Below, piece after piece: positions 1 through 7,091 of a DNA stretch of 35,782 bases (positions are counted from its first letter, which is position 1; the number at the start of each line of letters is the position of its first letter). Under the pieces are notes generated by a model. It searched no databases and was not told the origin of the DNA. It saw only the letters and a list, made by a program, of their open reading frames with translations. The DNA comes from Candidatus Peregrinibacteria bacterium (lineage in GTDB: Bacteria > Patescibacteriota > Gracilibacteria > CAIRYL01). The stretch is from positions 1 to 35,782 of the forward strand of contig JACRHZ010000063.1 of assembly GCA_016220175.1 (NCBI GenBank), written 5' to 3'. The translations under genes were made by a program, and so were the position numbers.

Positions 1-221
1 CCCTATTGTACTCTTTCCAATTTGCGATACGATATCTCTGTCTAAGTGAGGATTTCTTTTTCATTTTGAAAGAGGTTATTGTTCCTCCTCATCTTAGACA
101 TACTCCTATTCCCGTACAATTTATTTGTGCAACAAAGCCTAATCCAATTACGAATTATACGATTAATTCAATTCATATACTCTTGTATGAGAAATAACAT
201 TCGTAATTCGTGATTGACTCT
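1..221. other. Intergenic lead-in with possible tRNA promoter
   Basis: I see no convincing gene here. A TATACT hexamer at 176-181 is a possible -10 box for the tRNA that begins at 222, with no clear -35. A 10-bp inverted repeat (AATTACGAAT at 146-155 and ATTCGTAATT at 199-208) brackets that hexamer. The only open frame, 63 codons from position 6, has low-complexity composition and no start signal. Confidence 0.4.
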
Positions 222-296
222 GCTCCCGTAGTTCAACGGATAGAATAAGACACTCCTAACGTCTTGATACAGGTTCAATTCCTGTCGGGGGCACCA
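222..296 (+). tRNA. tRNA-Arg (anticodon CCU)
   Basis: A complete cloverleaf can be folded by eye. The acceptor GCTCCCG pairs with CGGGGGC (one T-G wobble). The D arm is GTTC/GAAT, the anticodon loop CTCCTAA has anticodon CCT at 255-257, and the T arm is ACAGG-TTCAATT-CCTGT. The CCA end is encoded (294-296). The pair closing the anticodon loop is an A-C mismatch. This tRNA reads AGG. The last A of CCA is directly followed by the complement of the typA stop codon, so the two convergent genes have no spacer. Confidence 0.93.
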
Positions 297-2096
297 TTAT
301 TTCTCCCTATTCCTTTTCCGTTCTATTTCTGTAAGCCATTTTTTTCGAAGTCGGATATTTTTTGGCGTCACCTCCACGTATTCATCTTCTTTGATATATT
401 CCATAGCTTTTTCTAATGTCATTTCTATTGGTGGTGTTAACACAATGGCTTCGTCTGTACCAGAAGCTCGAACGTTCGTCAATTTTTTCCCCTTAATCGC
501 ATTCACGGTGAGATCATTTCCCTGGTTATGTTCACCAAGAATCATTCCTTCATATATTTTTGTTGTTGGATGAATAAAAATTGCGCCTCGTTCCTGTAAA
601 TTCCAGAGAGCATACGCTGTGGCATTGCCAGTTTCTGCCGAAATAAGAGATCCCACTTGGCGTTTTTGAATTGGGCCAACATGTGGAGCAAAATGTGAAA
701 ATGAACTGTAAAGAGTTCCCTCTCCCCTGGTGAGAATAATGAAATTTGAACGAATACCGAGTATTCCACGTGCAGGAATTAAAAATTCAAGAGTGGTGAG
801 CCCATTCTCTGTCTGAAGGTTGACCATTTCGCCCTTTCGTTGGGACATGAGTTCAATTATTTTTCCTCCAATTTCTTCAGGAACGTTAATAACAACGTTT
901 TCCATAGGTTCGAGTATTTGACCATTTTTTTCCTGAAATACCACTTCCGGCTGAGACACTTGTAATTCAAAGCCTTCTCGTCGCATGCACTCAATAAGGA
1001 CAGAAAGATGCATTTCGCCTCTCCCGAGAACTTTTACGTGATCGGCATTTTCAGAAAATTCAATTTTGAGTCCCACATTCGTTTCCAATTCTTTTTCAAG
1101 TCGGGCACGAATTTGGCGGCTGGTCACAAACTTTCCCTCAGTGCCGGCAAACGGCGAATCGTTCACCATGAAATACATCGCGAGTGAAGGCGGATCAACA
1201 CGAATAGCAGGAAGCGGTTTTATGGTATCGTTTCCAGCAATAGTTTCTCCCACATAAATATCAGCAATTCCGGCAATCGCCACAACATCTCCTGCTGAAA
1301 CTTCAGATACTTCAATTCTTTTAAGCCCCTGGAATGTAAATATCTTTGTTGCACGTCCATTTCGTTTTTTCCCGTCAGGGGAAAGCACTACTACGGCTTG
1401 GTTTGTAGAGAGCATTCCTTCGTGGACACGTCCGATAGCAAGTCGTCCCAAAAAATTATCATACGCAAGTGTTGCTGGTTGCATGCGAAAAACCGCATTT
1501 ATGTTTTGCGGAGCAGCAGGAACATGTTCGAGAATGAATTCGAGAAGTGGCGTAATATCTTTCCTTTCATCAAGAAGATCCAGAATGGCAATTCCTTCTC
1601 GCGCAATTGCATACATGTAGGGAAAATCAAGTTGCTCTGGGCTTGCGCCAAGTTTCACAAAGAGATCAAATACCTGATCAATCACCCAATTTGGCCTCGC
1701 GCTTGATTTATCGATTTTATTCACCACTACCAAAACCTTTTTTTTGAGTGCAAGGGATTTTTGCAATACAAACTTTGTCTGAGGCATGGGTCCCTCAAAA
1801 GCGTCAACCACGAGAATAGTGGCATCTACAGTACTCAGAATACGTTCCACCTCACTTCCAAAATCAGCATGTCCAGGCGTATCAACAATATTTATTTTTG
1901 TATCTTTATATGTAATAGCAGCATTTTTCGAATAAATCGTAATACCTCTTTCTTTTTCGAGTTCGTTACTGTCCATAACACATTTTTCTACATGTTCATA
2001 GGCAGCGAATGCTCCGCCAGCTTTGAGGAGCGCATCCACAAGCGTGGTTTTTCCATGATCTACGTGCGCGATGATAGCGATATTTCGAATATCCAT
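297..2096 (-). CDS. typA: Ribosome-associated translational GTPase TypA/BipA
   Basis: TypA/BipA is an EF-G-like GTPase that binds the ribosome and aids 50S assembly and stress or cold adaptation. The 599-aa product has all G motifs: AHVDHGKTT (residues 10-18), [14 protein letters not shown] and NKID. These are followed by EF-Tu domain 2-like, EF-G III/V-like and the TypA-specific C-terminal domains. The length matches the family (about 600 aa). I chose the ATG at 2096 rather than the upstream extension because the protein then begins [18 protein letters not shown], as in the family, and a GAGGA Shine-Dalgarno lies about 6 bases upstream. The TAA stop touches the CCA end of the convergent tRNA-Arg. 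Confidence 0.96.
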   Translation of the reverse strand: MDIRNIAIIAHVDHGKTTLVDALLKAGGAFAAYEHVEKCVMDSNELEKERGITIYSKNAAITYKDTKINIVDTPGHADFGSEVERILSTVDATILVVDAFEGPMPQTKFVLQKSLALKKKVLVVVNKIDKSSARPNWVIDQVFDLFVKLGASPEQLDFPYMYAIAREGIAILDLLDERKDITPLLEFILEHVPAAPQNINAVFRMQPATLAYDNFLGRLAIGRVHEGMLSTNQAVVVLSPDGKKRNGRATKIFTFQGLKRIEVSEVSAGDVVAIAGIADIYVGETIAGNDTIKPLPAIRVDPPSLAMYFMVNDSPFAGTEGKFVTSRQIRARLEKELETNVGLKIEFSENADHVKVLGRGEMHLSVLIECMRREGFELQVSQPEVVFQEKNGQILEPMENVVINVPEEIGGKIIELMSQRKGEMVNLQTENGLTTLEFLIPARGILGIRSNFIILTRGEGTLYSSFSHFAPHVGPIQKRQVGSLISAETGNATAYALWNLQERGAIFIHPTTKIYEGMILGEHNQGNDLTVNAIKGKKLTNVRASGTDEAIVLTPPIEMTLEKAMEYIKEDEYVEVTPKNIRLRKKWLTEIERKRNREK

Positions 2097-2241
2097 TTTT
2101 GTCCTCAAAGTAAGCTGACAGTTTATACCGAATTTAAACGGGAAAGTCAAAAGAAGCACGTCATAAAGGTTGCCAAAAGAATCTATTTACTTTTTTTCTA
2201 TTTGGAATATAAATTGGACGTATATTTTTTCCCCCAAAAAA

Positions 2242-3546
2242 ATGCCTCCCGGTGCCATCTCTCCCAAGAATTTTTTATTTATTTCTTATGGAGGGCTTGC
2301 AGGAGATTTGGCGTGGCAGATTATCAAAGAAGGTCATAACGTGAAATCGTACATACGAGATAAAGAAGAAAGGGAAGTTGCGAACGGTTTTGTTCCAAAA
2401 GTATCAGAGTGGCGTTCGGAAATTCCTTGGGCGGATGTTATTATTTTTGATGATGTTTTGGGACTTGGAAAAGTAGCCGACAAATTGAGGAAACAGGGAA
2501 AATATGTTGTTGGTGGGACTCAATATACTGATGAACTTGAGGATAACAGAACATTTGGACAGGAAGAACTAAAAAAATATGGGATTCCTATTATTCCGTA
2601 TCAGGATTTCTCCTCGTTTGATGATGCGATTCTATTTGTGAGAAAACATCCCGCAAAATATGTTATTAAACCAAGTGGAGAAGTCGCAAAAGGCTTTCTT
2701 TTTGTTGGAGAAGAAGAAGATGGGCGTGATGTGCTTCAAGTTTTAAACGACTATAAAAATGCATGGGGAAAAAAAGGTCCCAGATTTCAGCTTCAAAAAA
2801 GAATAAATGGCGTTGAAATTGCCATTGGTGCGTTTTTTAACGGAAAAGAATTTATCTATCCGATTAATGTAAATTTTGAGCATAAAAAACTTTTTCCGGG
2901 AAATCTCGGTCCTTCTACTGGTGAAATGGGAACTACTATGTTTTGGTCTGGTCCCAACAAAATTTTTAATCTCACTCTCAAAAAAATCGAAGGAAAACTT
3001 GCGGAAGTAGGGTATGTTGGATATATCGATATAAACTGTATGGTGAATGGACAGGGAATTTATCCGCTTGAGTGGACATCGCGTTTTGGGTATCCCACGA
3101 TTAGTATTCAGCAGGAAGGAATGATAACACCAATTGGGCAGTTCTTATTCGAACTTGCTTCTGGGAAAGAACCAGTTTTAAAAACAAAAATCGGATTTCA
3201 AATTGGTGTACGCATTGTTGTCCCTCCTTTTCCATTTCGTGCCGAACAAACTTTTCAAGTGATGTCAAAAGATTCGATTGTGTATTTTAAAAAACCAACA
3301 GTGACCGATGGGATTCATATTGAGGATGTAAAACTCGTGAATGGGGAATGGGTAGTGACTGGTTCTTCAGGAGTTGTGCTCATCGTTTGCGGCACGGGAC
3401 AAACCATGAAACAGGCCCAAGAACAAGCATATTCTCGAATAAAAAGTATCAGTATTCCGCACATGTATTATCGAAAAGATATCGGTGACAGATGGTATGA
3501 GGATTCTGATAGGCTTCACGCATGGGGATATCTCAGGGAAATGTAA
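2242..3546 (+). CDS. PurD-like ATP-grasp protein (GAR synthetase homologue, divergent active site)
   Basis: This 434-aa product resembles phosphoribosylamine-glycine ligase. It has an N-terminal Rossmann-like domain (ISYGGLAGDLAW), an ATP-grasp core with a GPSTGEMGT segment comparable to the family's TGGMG, and a C-terminal stretch (AYSRIKS...HMYYRKDIG) very like PurD's end. Where PurD has E-x-N-x-RFGDPE-x-Q, with Glu and Asn as Mg ligands, this protein reads EWTSRFGYPTISIQ from residue 277. The Asn and the DPE are lost. No other purine gene is nearby. The activity may therefore be altered, or it may be another amine or amino-acid ligase. The start is the ATG at 2242. A TATATT hexamer at 2221-2226 and no Shine-Dalgarno suggest a very short leader. 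Confidence 0.75.
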   Translation: MPPGAISPKNFLFISYGGLAGDLAWQIIKEGHNVKSYIRDKEEREVANGFVPKVSEWRSEIPWADVIIFDDVLGLGKVADKLRKQGKYVVGGTQYTDELEDNRTFGQEELKKYGIPIIPYQDFSSFDDAILFVRKHPAKYVIKPSGEVAKGFLFVGEEEDGRDVLQVLNDYKNAWGKKGPRFQLQKRINGVEIAIGAFFNGKEFIYPINVNFEHKKLFPGNLGPSTGEMGTTMFWSGPNKIFNLTLKKIEGKLAEVGYVGYIDINCMVNGQGIYPLEWTSRFGYPTISIQQEGMITPIGQFLFELASGKEPVLKTKIGFQIGVRIVVPPFPFRAEQTFQVMSKDSIVYFKKPTVTDGIHIEDVKLVNGEWVVTGSSGVVLIVCGTGQTMKQAQEQAYSRIKSISIPHMYYRKDIGDRWYEDSDRLHAWGYLREM

Positions 3547-3593
3547 TATTAGCGCTCATTTTCGCGAAAAAGGGTGGATTTTTTTTTGGTGAA

Positions 3594-3602
3594 TGCTACA
3601 CT
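3594..3602 (+). promoter_or_regulatory. Extended -10 promoter of the DUF378 gene
   Basis: TGC-TACACT forms an extended -10 element about 31 bases before the ATG at 3633. No clear -35 is visible. The same TGC-TAC-T pattern precedes the lipoprotein gene at 29123. Confidence 0.45.
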
Positions 3603-3632
3603 GTCTTCACTTTCTATCTTTCTCTTTTTTCT

Positions 3633-3911
3633 ATGAAATGCAAAAAATGTCCATTGTGTTGTACATTAGCGACTATCGTTATTATTGGTGGTCTCAATTG
3701 GGGGCTGGTAGCGCTTGGATATTTCCTGGGAACGAACGCAAATATTGTAAATCTTGTTTTTGCAAACTCACCGCTCGTTGAAAATATAGTCTATGCAGTT
3801 GTTGGAGTTGCTGCAATCATGAAAGTTATTACCTATTTTTTCTGTCCGTGCAGCAAATGTTGCCAAGATGGAAAAGAAGGAGAAGAGGGCGGAAGCTGCT
3901 GCCGAAAATAA
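3633..3911 (+). CDS. DUF378-family small membrane protein with Cys-rich ends
   Basis: The 92-aa product carries the DUF378 (YuzA-like) signature: a first hydrophobic helix containing GGLNWGLVALGYF (about residues 11-31), then a second helix around NIVYAVVGVAAIMKVITYF. The family is widespread and its function is unknown. Both termini are unusually rich in cysteine (MKCKKCPLCC at the start; CPCSKCC and SCC at the end), with charged KEGEEGG between. This could be metal binding or disulfide cross-linking at the membrane face, which is inference. The ATG at 3633 fits the family start and the extended -10 upstream. A strong terminator follows at once. Confidence 0.8.
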   Translation: MKCKKCPLCCTLATIVIIGGLNWGLVALGYFLGTNANIVNLVFANSPLVENIVYAVVGVAAIMKVITYFFCPCSKCCQDGKEGEEGGSCCRK

Positions 3912-3934
3912 ATGCTGGATCATAGTTCGTCACT

Positions 3935-3974
3935 CACAAAAAAGGGTCGCACAATGTGTCGGCTCTTTTTTGTG
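3935..3974. terminator. Bidirectional hairpin terminator
   Basis: The perfect arms CACAAAAAAG (3935-3944) and CTTTTTTGTG (3965-3974) enclose a partly paired GC-rich centre. The U-run on either strand would allow termination of the DUF378 gene from the left and of gpmA from the right. Confidence 0.75.
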
Positions 3975-4008
3975 ATGCAAAAACAGAAATATGTTTACGT
4001 GAAGGTAC

Positions 4009-4036
4009 GTAGAGACGTAGCATGCTACGTCTCTAC
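4009..4036. repeat. 28-bp perfect palindrome, GTAGAGAC family, copy 1
   Basis: The outer arms GTAGAGAC/GTCTCTAC enclose the core GTAGCA/TGCTAC, and both halves match perfectly over 14 bp. The right end overlaps by one base the TAG stop codon of gpmA (minus strand). Copies with other self-complementary cores lie at 9647-9674 and 25077-25104. A degenerate copy lies inside a CDS at 24863-24890. Confidence 0.9.
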
Positions 4037-4731
4037 TACGATTCAATATAAAATTTTTCGAGAACCTTCAGATTTTCATCAAGTTTATAAATCAAAGGAA
4101 CACCGGTGGGAATTTCTACTTTTGGAATTTCTTCATCGGAAATATGTTCAAGATATTTCACGAGTGCTCTCAAACTGTTGCCATGCGCTGCGACAATAAT
4201 CTTTTTTCCACCGGTAATGCTGGGAATGAGAACATCTTCAATAAATGGCATCATGCGCAAAACCGTGTCTTTGAGGCTCTCTGTCGCAGGGAGATCCTTC
4301 GGCGAAAGGTCCTTGTATTTTGGATCAAATTTTGGATGGCGAGGATCATTTTCATCAAGTGCTGGAGGTCGTATATCATAACTTCTGCGCCAAATTTGCA
4401 CTTGTTCTTCTCCATATTTTTTTCGCATTTCATCTTTATTGATCCCCTGCAGAGCTCCATAGTGTCTTTCATTGAGTCTCCAGTGTTTTTCGATTGGAAG
4501 TGAAATCTTCATCTTGTTGAGAATGATTTCAAGCGTATCGTTTGCCCGTTTCAAAACTGAAGTATAGCCGAGATCGAATTCATATCTGTGTTTTTTCAGG
4601 AATTCACCAGCTTTTTCTGCTTCCTTTTTTCCTTGTTCGCTGAGACCGATGTCAGTCCATCCTGTAAACCGGTTTTCTTTATTCCATTCACTTTGACCGT
4701 GGCGGAGGAGAACAAGGTAGTAAGTTTTCAT
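4036..4731 (-). CDS. gpmA: 2,3-bisphosphoglycerate-dependent phosphoglycerate mutase
   Basis: This cytosolic glycolytic enzyme interconverts 3- and 2-phosphoglycerate. The 231-aa product has the phosphohistidine motif LLRHGQSEWN (His at residue 10), the family segment NRFTGWTDIGLSEQG, the acid/base Glu in LNERHYGALQG, RRSYDIRPP, and the second catalytic His in AAHGNSLRALVKYLE. The length is typical. The start is the ATG at 4731 (MKTYYLVLLRHG); an upstream TTG would add eight unconserved residues. A TATACT -10 hexamer lies at 4772-4777 on the minus strand. The gene is divergent from the toxin-antitoxin operon and ends in the GTAGAGAC palindrome. Confidence 0.96.
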   Translation of the reverse strand: MKTYYLVLLRHGQSEWNKENRFTGWTDIGLSEQGKKEAEKAGEFLKKHRYEFDLGYTSVLKRANDTLEIILNKMKISLPIEKHWRLNERHYGALQGINKDEMRKKYGEEQVQIWRRSYDIRPPALDENDPRHPKFDPKYKDLSPKDLPATESLKDTVLRMMPFIEDVLIPSITGGKKIIVAAHGNSLRALVKYLEHISDEEIPKVEIPTGVPLIYKLDENLKVLEKFYIES

Positions 4732-4771
4732 GAAAACAGCATTAATGTCGATCAATTTCGATTATAAATAA

Positions 4772-4777
4772 AGTATA
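4772..4777 (-). promoter_or_regulatory. -10 box for gpmA
   Basis: TATACT on the minus strand about 40 bases upstream of the gpmA ATG. The -35 is not clear. Confidence 0.4.
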
Positions 4778-4817
4778 GGAATTTTGCACCCATAAAAATT
4801 CTTCTTGAATATATATA

Positions 4818-4846
4818 ATATGTACGCTAAAATGTACATATATAAT
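4818..4846 (+). promoter_or_regulatory. Promoter and operator of the Phd/RelE-type toxin-antitoxin operon
   Basis: An 8-bp inverted repeat, ATATGTAC (4818-4825) and GTACATAT (4834-4841), separated by 8 bases, overlaps a consensus TATAAT at 4841-4846. The ATG follows 12 bases after this hexamer, so the leader is minimal. This layout matches toxin-antitoxin autoregulation, where the antitoxin binds an inverted repeat over its promoter. Confidence 0.6.
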
Positions 4847-4858
4847 CTTTCTTTATAT

Positions 4859-5125
4859 ATGCATACCACTATTCCCGCAACAGATGCTCGAAAAATATTT
4901 TTTCAAATTATCAAAAAAAGTTCTAAACTTGGTTCACCGGTGACCATCACCGTTGATGGAGAGCCGAAGGTAGTAATGATTTCTGCCGAAGAATTTGAGG
5001 GATGGAAGGAAACTCTCGAAATACTCGCGGATAAAAAACTCATGAAAGGTATTGAAGAAGGACTCAGAGATTTGCAAGCAAAAAAGACATACACTCATGA
5101 AGAAGTGAAAAATATGTTTTTATAA
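4859..5125 (+). CDS. Phd/YefM-family antitoxin
   Basis: The 88-aa product begins MHTTIPATDARKIFFQIIKK, the classic Phd/YefM N-terminal DNA-binding fold. The VTITVDGEPKVVMISAEEFEGWKET strand-helix segment follows, and a charged, probably disordered tail would neutralise the toxin. I take the ATG at 4859; an upstream extension reads low-complexity residues through the operator. Five bases separate its TAA from the downstream toxin start. It should repress its own promoter alone and more tightly with the toxin, as is known for the family. Confidence 0.88.
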   Translation: MHTTIPATDARKIFFQIIKKSSKLGSPVTITVDGEPKVVMISAEEFEGWKETLEILADKKLMKGIEEGLRDLQAKKTYTHEEVKNMFL

Positions 5126-5130
5126 GAGGC

Positions 5131-5385
5131 ATGAAATATTCAATTCTCTATTCTGCAAAAGCAGTACGAAGCTTGAAAAAAATTCCAAAAAACTGGCGAG
5201 AGAGAATTCTCGAAGCCATAGAAGAACTTTCTGAAAGTCCTTTTCTTGGAAAGAAGCTCAAAGGACCTCTTTCGGCAATGTATTCCCTTCGCCTGTGGCC
5301 GTACAGAATTCTCTACGTGATTCGGAAAAAAGAAGTCCAAATCGAAATTGTTGATGTGGACCATCGACAAAAGATATATGGATAA
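5131..5385 (+). CDS. RelE/ParE-superfamily toxin
   Basis: The 84-aa product has the RelE/ParE layout: a first strand (MKYSILYSAKAVRSLKKIP), two helices, then SLRLWPYRILYVIRKKEVQIEIVDVDHRQKIYG with the conserved YR-I-Y and the C-terminal HR-x3-Y. Family members are ribosome-dependent mRNA interferases (RelE) or gyrase poisons (ParE); the HRQKIYG end favours RelE. An AGAGG Shine-Dalgarno in the 5-base spacer ensures coupling to the antitoxin. Confidence 0.88.
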   Translation: MKYSILYSAKAVRSLKKIPKNWRERILEAIEELSESPFLGKKLKGPLSAMYSLRLWPYRILYVIRKKEVQIEIVDVDHRQKIYG

Positions 5386-5415
5386 ATTTCTCCACGCCTT
5401 ATAAGTACACCATTA

Positions 5416-5443
5416 TTGACTTTTGTCAAGAAACGTCTAAGAT
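5416..5443 (+). promoter_or_regulatory. Promoter of the attenuator-led operon
   Basis: TTGACT (5416-5421) and TAAGAT (5438-5443) are 16 bp apart, close to sigma-70 consensus. The -35 is also the left arm of a small inverted repeat (TTGAC-tttt-GTCAA), a possible repressor site. The predicted transcription start falls only a few bases before the ATG of the leader peptide at 5456. Confidence 0.55.
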
Positions 5444-5455
5444 GCCAATATCGTA

Positions 5456-5560
5456 ATGCAAAAAAATAATGTTCAGTTCCGAAAAATTTCTCAAGGCAAT
5501 ATCTTTAGTTTCTACAACTACGACCACAACACGAAAAGTGTGGAGGTAGCGCGTATGTAA
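5456..5560 (+). CDS. Candidate 34-codon leader peptide of a transcription attenuator
   Basis: The frame reads MQKNNVQFRKISQGNIFSF and continues YNYDHNTKSVEVARM before TAA. It begins just after a good promoter and ends before an intrinsic terminator, with no other gene between. Its aromatic cluster (F-S-F-Y-N-Y, codons at about 5504-5521) lies immediately before the first RNA segment able to pair with the anti-terminator. That is where a ribosome starved of charged tRNA-Phe or tRNA-Tyr should stall in a trp/phe-type attenuator. The peptide matches no named leader I know, and assigning Phe/Tyr as the sensed amino acids is inference. Confidence 0.45.
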   Translation: MQKNNVQFRKISQGNIFSFYNYDHNTKSVEVARM

Positions 5561-5609
5561 ATTTTAAAAACAAGCGAACTCCACACTCATCTTAAGGTGG
5601 AGTTTTTTT
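5524..5609 (+). promoter_or_regulatory. Attenuator with mutually exclusive hairpins and terminator
   Basis: Four segments can be seen. Segment 1 (CCACA, 5524-5528) can pair with TGTGG (5539-5543) in segment 2. Segment 2 (AGTGTGGAG, 5537-5545) pairs perfectly with segment 3 (CTCCACACT, 5579-5587), giving an anti-terminator. Segment 3 as AACTCCAC (5577-5584) pairs perfectly with segment 4 (GTGGAGTT, 5597-5604), followed by a seven-T run (5603-5609), giving the terminator. Segments 1 and 2 lie inside the leader peptide frame and 3 and 4 follow its stop, as in amino-acid biosynthetic attenuators. Confidence 0.6.
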
Positions 5610-5630
5610 ATATGTTTCAATTTTTTCACA

Positions 5631-5936
5631 ATGAATGAATACATGAGCATCAGAGGCCAATTCTGTCCGAATAAAAAATGTAAATTTTATCAGATTTCAT
5701 CGAATCGAAATGTCGTTATTCATTCTCAAAAAGAACACCGATTCCAATGTTCGAAATGTCAAAAAACTTGGGTCGCGCATAAAGATCAAATTTATTTTCG
5801 TCTCCGAAGTCCAAAAGAAAAAATTGATCTGGCTCTCATGCTTTTCGAATCTGGGAAAAGTGTGAGAGAAATTGCGAGAGAAGTGAAAGTGAGTCCGAGT
5901 ACGGTACAGAGGTGGAAATGCATTTCTTGTTCTTAA
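5631..5936 (+). CDS. Zinc-ribbon and helix-turn-helix protein, probably a transposase N-terminal fragment
   Basis: The 101-aa product has a zinc ribbon (CPNKKC and CSKC, about residues 12-39) followed by a helix-turn-helix (KSVREIAREVKVSPSTVQRWK, about 75-95). This is the N-terminal layout of IS1-like and related transposases. The frame ends straight after the HTH (KCISCS) with no catalytic domain. It is therefore either a transposase remnant or a small domesticated DNA-binding protein. An 8-bp direct repeat (ATGCATTT, 5917-5924 and 5952-5959) spans its end and the start of the next gene. It lies just downstream of the attenuator terminator and has no visible Shine-Dalgarno. Confidence 0.6.
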   Translation: MNEYMSIRGQFCPNKKCKFYQISSNRNVVIHSQKEHRFQCSKCQKTWVAHKDQIYFRLRSPKEKIDLALMLFESGKSVREIAREVKVSPSTVQRWKCISCS

Positions 5937-5951
5937 TATTTTTGTGTTTAT

Positions 5952-7091
5952 ATGCATTTAAAAATAGATTCATCTTTGGTTATAGACAATCTTCAAAGTG
6001 CTCGAGAACGCAAGGATTTACGAAAATTATTTTCTTCTCTTCCGAAAAACATTGGGCGTGTTGGAAATACAAATATTCCCTTGGAAGAATGGATGCATTG
6101 CAATACTGAAGATACCGAACAGGGAGATAAAAGATCGGGGGCGATATTAAAAGCAATATTAGCACCTGATGTTGAAAAGCCTGTGATTCAGGGAGAAAAT
6201 CAGCCTCTCATCTTTGGTGCCAGATCAATTCATGGATTGCTTAAAAATGCTCTCACGGAGCGCATCTGCATGAATGTGGGAATGAGCGCAGGAAGTCAAA
6301 TTTCTCCAATGCTTCCCGCATATTTAGAATTAGGCATACAAAGATTGAAGGAGTTGAAAGCTATTGTGCAAGACGTACATCTCAGATTTTTCAGTACGGC
6401 TTCACTTTCACCACATTTAAATGGAGCTGATCCTGAACAAGTAGCGAGAATTCAACGTGCACAGCATTCTTTGATTGGAGCGTATCTTGAACATTTTCAT
6501 TCTGAGCTTTTTCCATATATTAACTATTCTGATATTCAACAAGGAGTTCCTTTATTGTCCAAATCAGCACTTCAGGATCGCATTGATGCAATACGGAAAG
6601 ATGTTTCTGGAGAAATCCTGAAAAAATTAGAATCATGTGGTAACCATCATGGTGATGAGGTAGGGCAGAAAAATGCCTTGGCATATGCCGCGTATCATCC
6701 TCAACCCAGCTTATTTGCTGATGAGTCTAATGGGAGAAATATTATTTCCGTTGGTGGTCCAGGGGAAGCCCTGTTTAACGAAGTACGCTTTCTTCCTCAA
6801 TTTCAGAGGGCAGATCCAAATGTTGCGATTGTCGTTCCTCCAGGACTTATTAGCAGAACGCCTCCATATTTAGAGATACCAAATGGTCTATCTATGTCTG
6901 AATTTTTGGAGGGAAGTGATCGAGTTTTTGCCCTTCTCAAATCTCCAAAGGAAAATAAGCATCTTTTCCAAATTCCTGGAGCTCGTGATCTCCTTCATAT
7001 CGCTAAGTGTCTTTCTGGACGACAAGATCTCATAAGAGGACTAGAAATGCTCAGGTCTTTTTATGAAGAAACTTTTTCTCATATCCCATGA
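5952..7091 (+). CDS. Unrecognised 379-aa protein with weak cyclodipeptide-synthase-like motifs
   Basis: I do not recognise this protein with confidence. The N-terminal ~100 residues are polar. Then comes a strand-turn MNVGMSAGSQISP (Ser112), a helix LPAYLELGIQRLKEL, a strand and AIVQDVHLRFFS, and a long helix (PEQVARIQRAQHSLIGAYL). Towards the end are a helix with FNEVRFLPQF (Glu277), DPNVAIVVPPG and a PPYLEIP segment (Tyr306). The order G-x-S-x-G near a first Rossmann strand, a later Glu-bearing helix and a late Tyr resembles tRNA-dependent cyclodipeptide synthases. The usual catalytic Tyr before the Glu is not evident, and the protein is longer than the family. The next gene, a racemase, overlaps its stop by 4 bases. 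Confidence 0.5.
   Translation: MHLKIDSSLVIDNLQSARERKDLRKLFSSLPKNIGRVGNTNIPLEEWMHCNTEDTEQGDKRSGAILKAILAPDVEKPVIQGENQPLIFGARSIHGLLKNALTERICMNVGMSAGSQISPMLPAYLELGIQRLKELKAIVQDVHLRFFSTASLSPHLNGADPEQVARIQRAQHSLIGAYLEHFHSELFPYINYSDIQQGVPLLSKSALQDRIDAIRKDVSGEILKKLESCGNHHGDEVGQKNALAYAAYHPQPSLFADESNGRNIISVGGPGEALFNEVRFLPQFQRADPNVAIVVPPGLISRTPPYLEIPNGLSMSEFLEGSDRVFALLKSPKENKHLFQIPGARDLLHIAKCLSGRQDLIRGLEMLRSFYEETFSHIP

Noticed and set aside
6-197. 63-codon plus-strand frame at the window start
   Set aside because: No start signal, no recognisable pattern and low-complexity composition.
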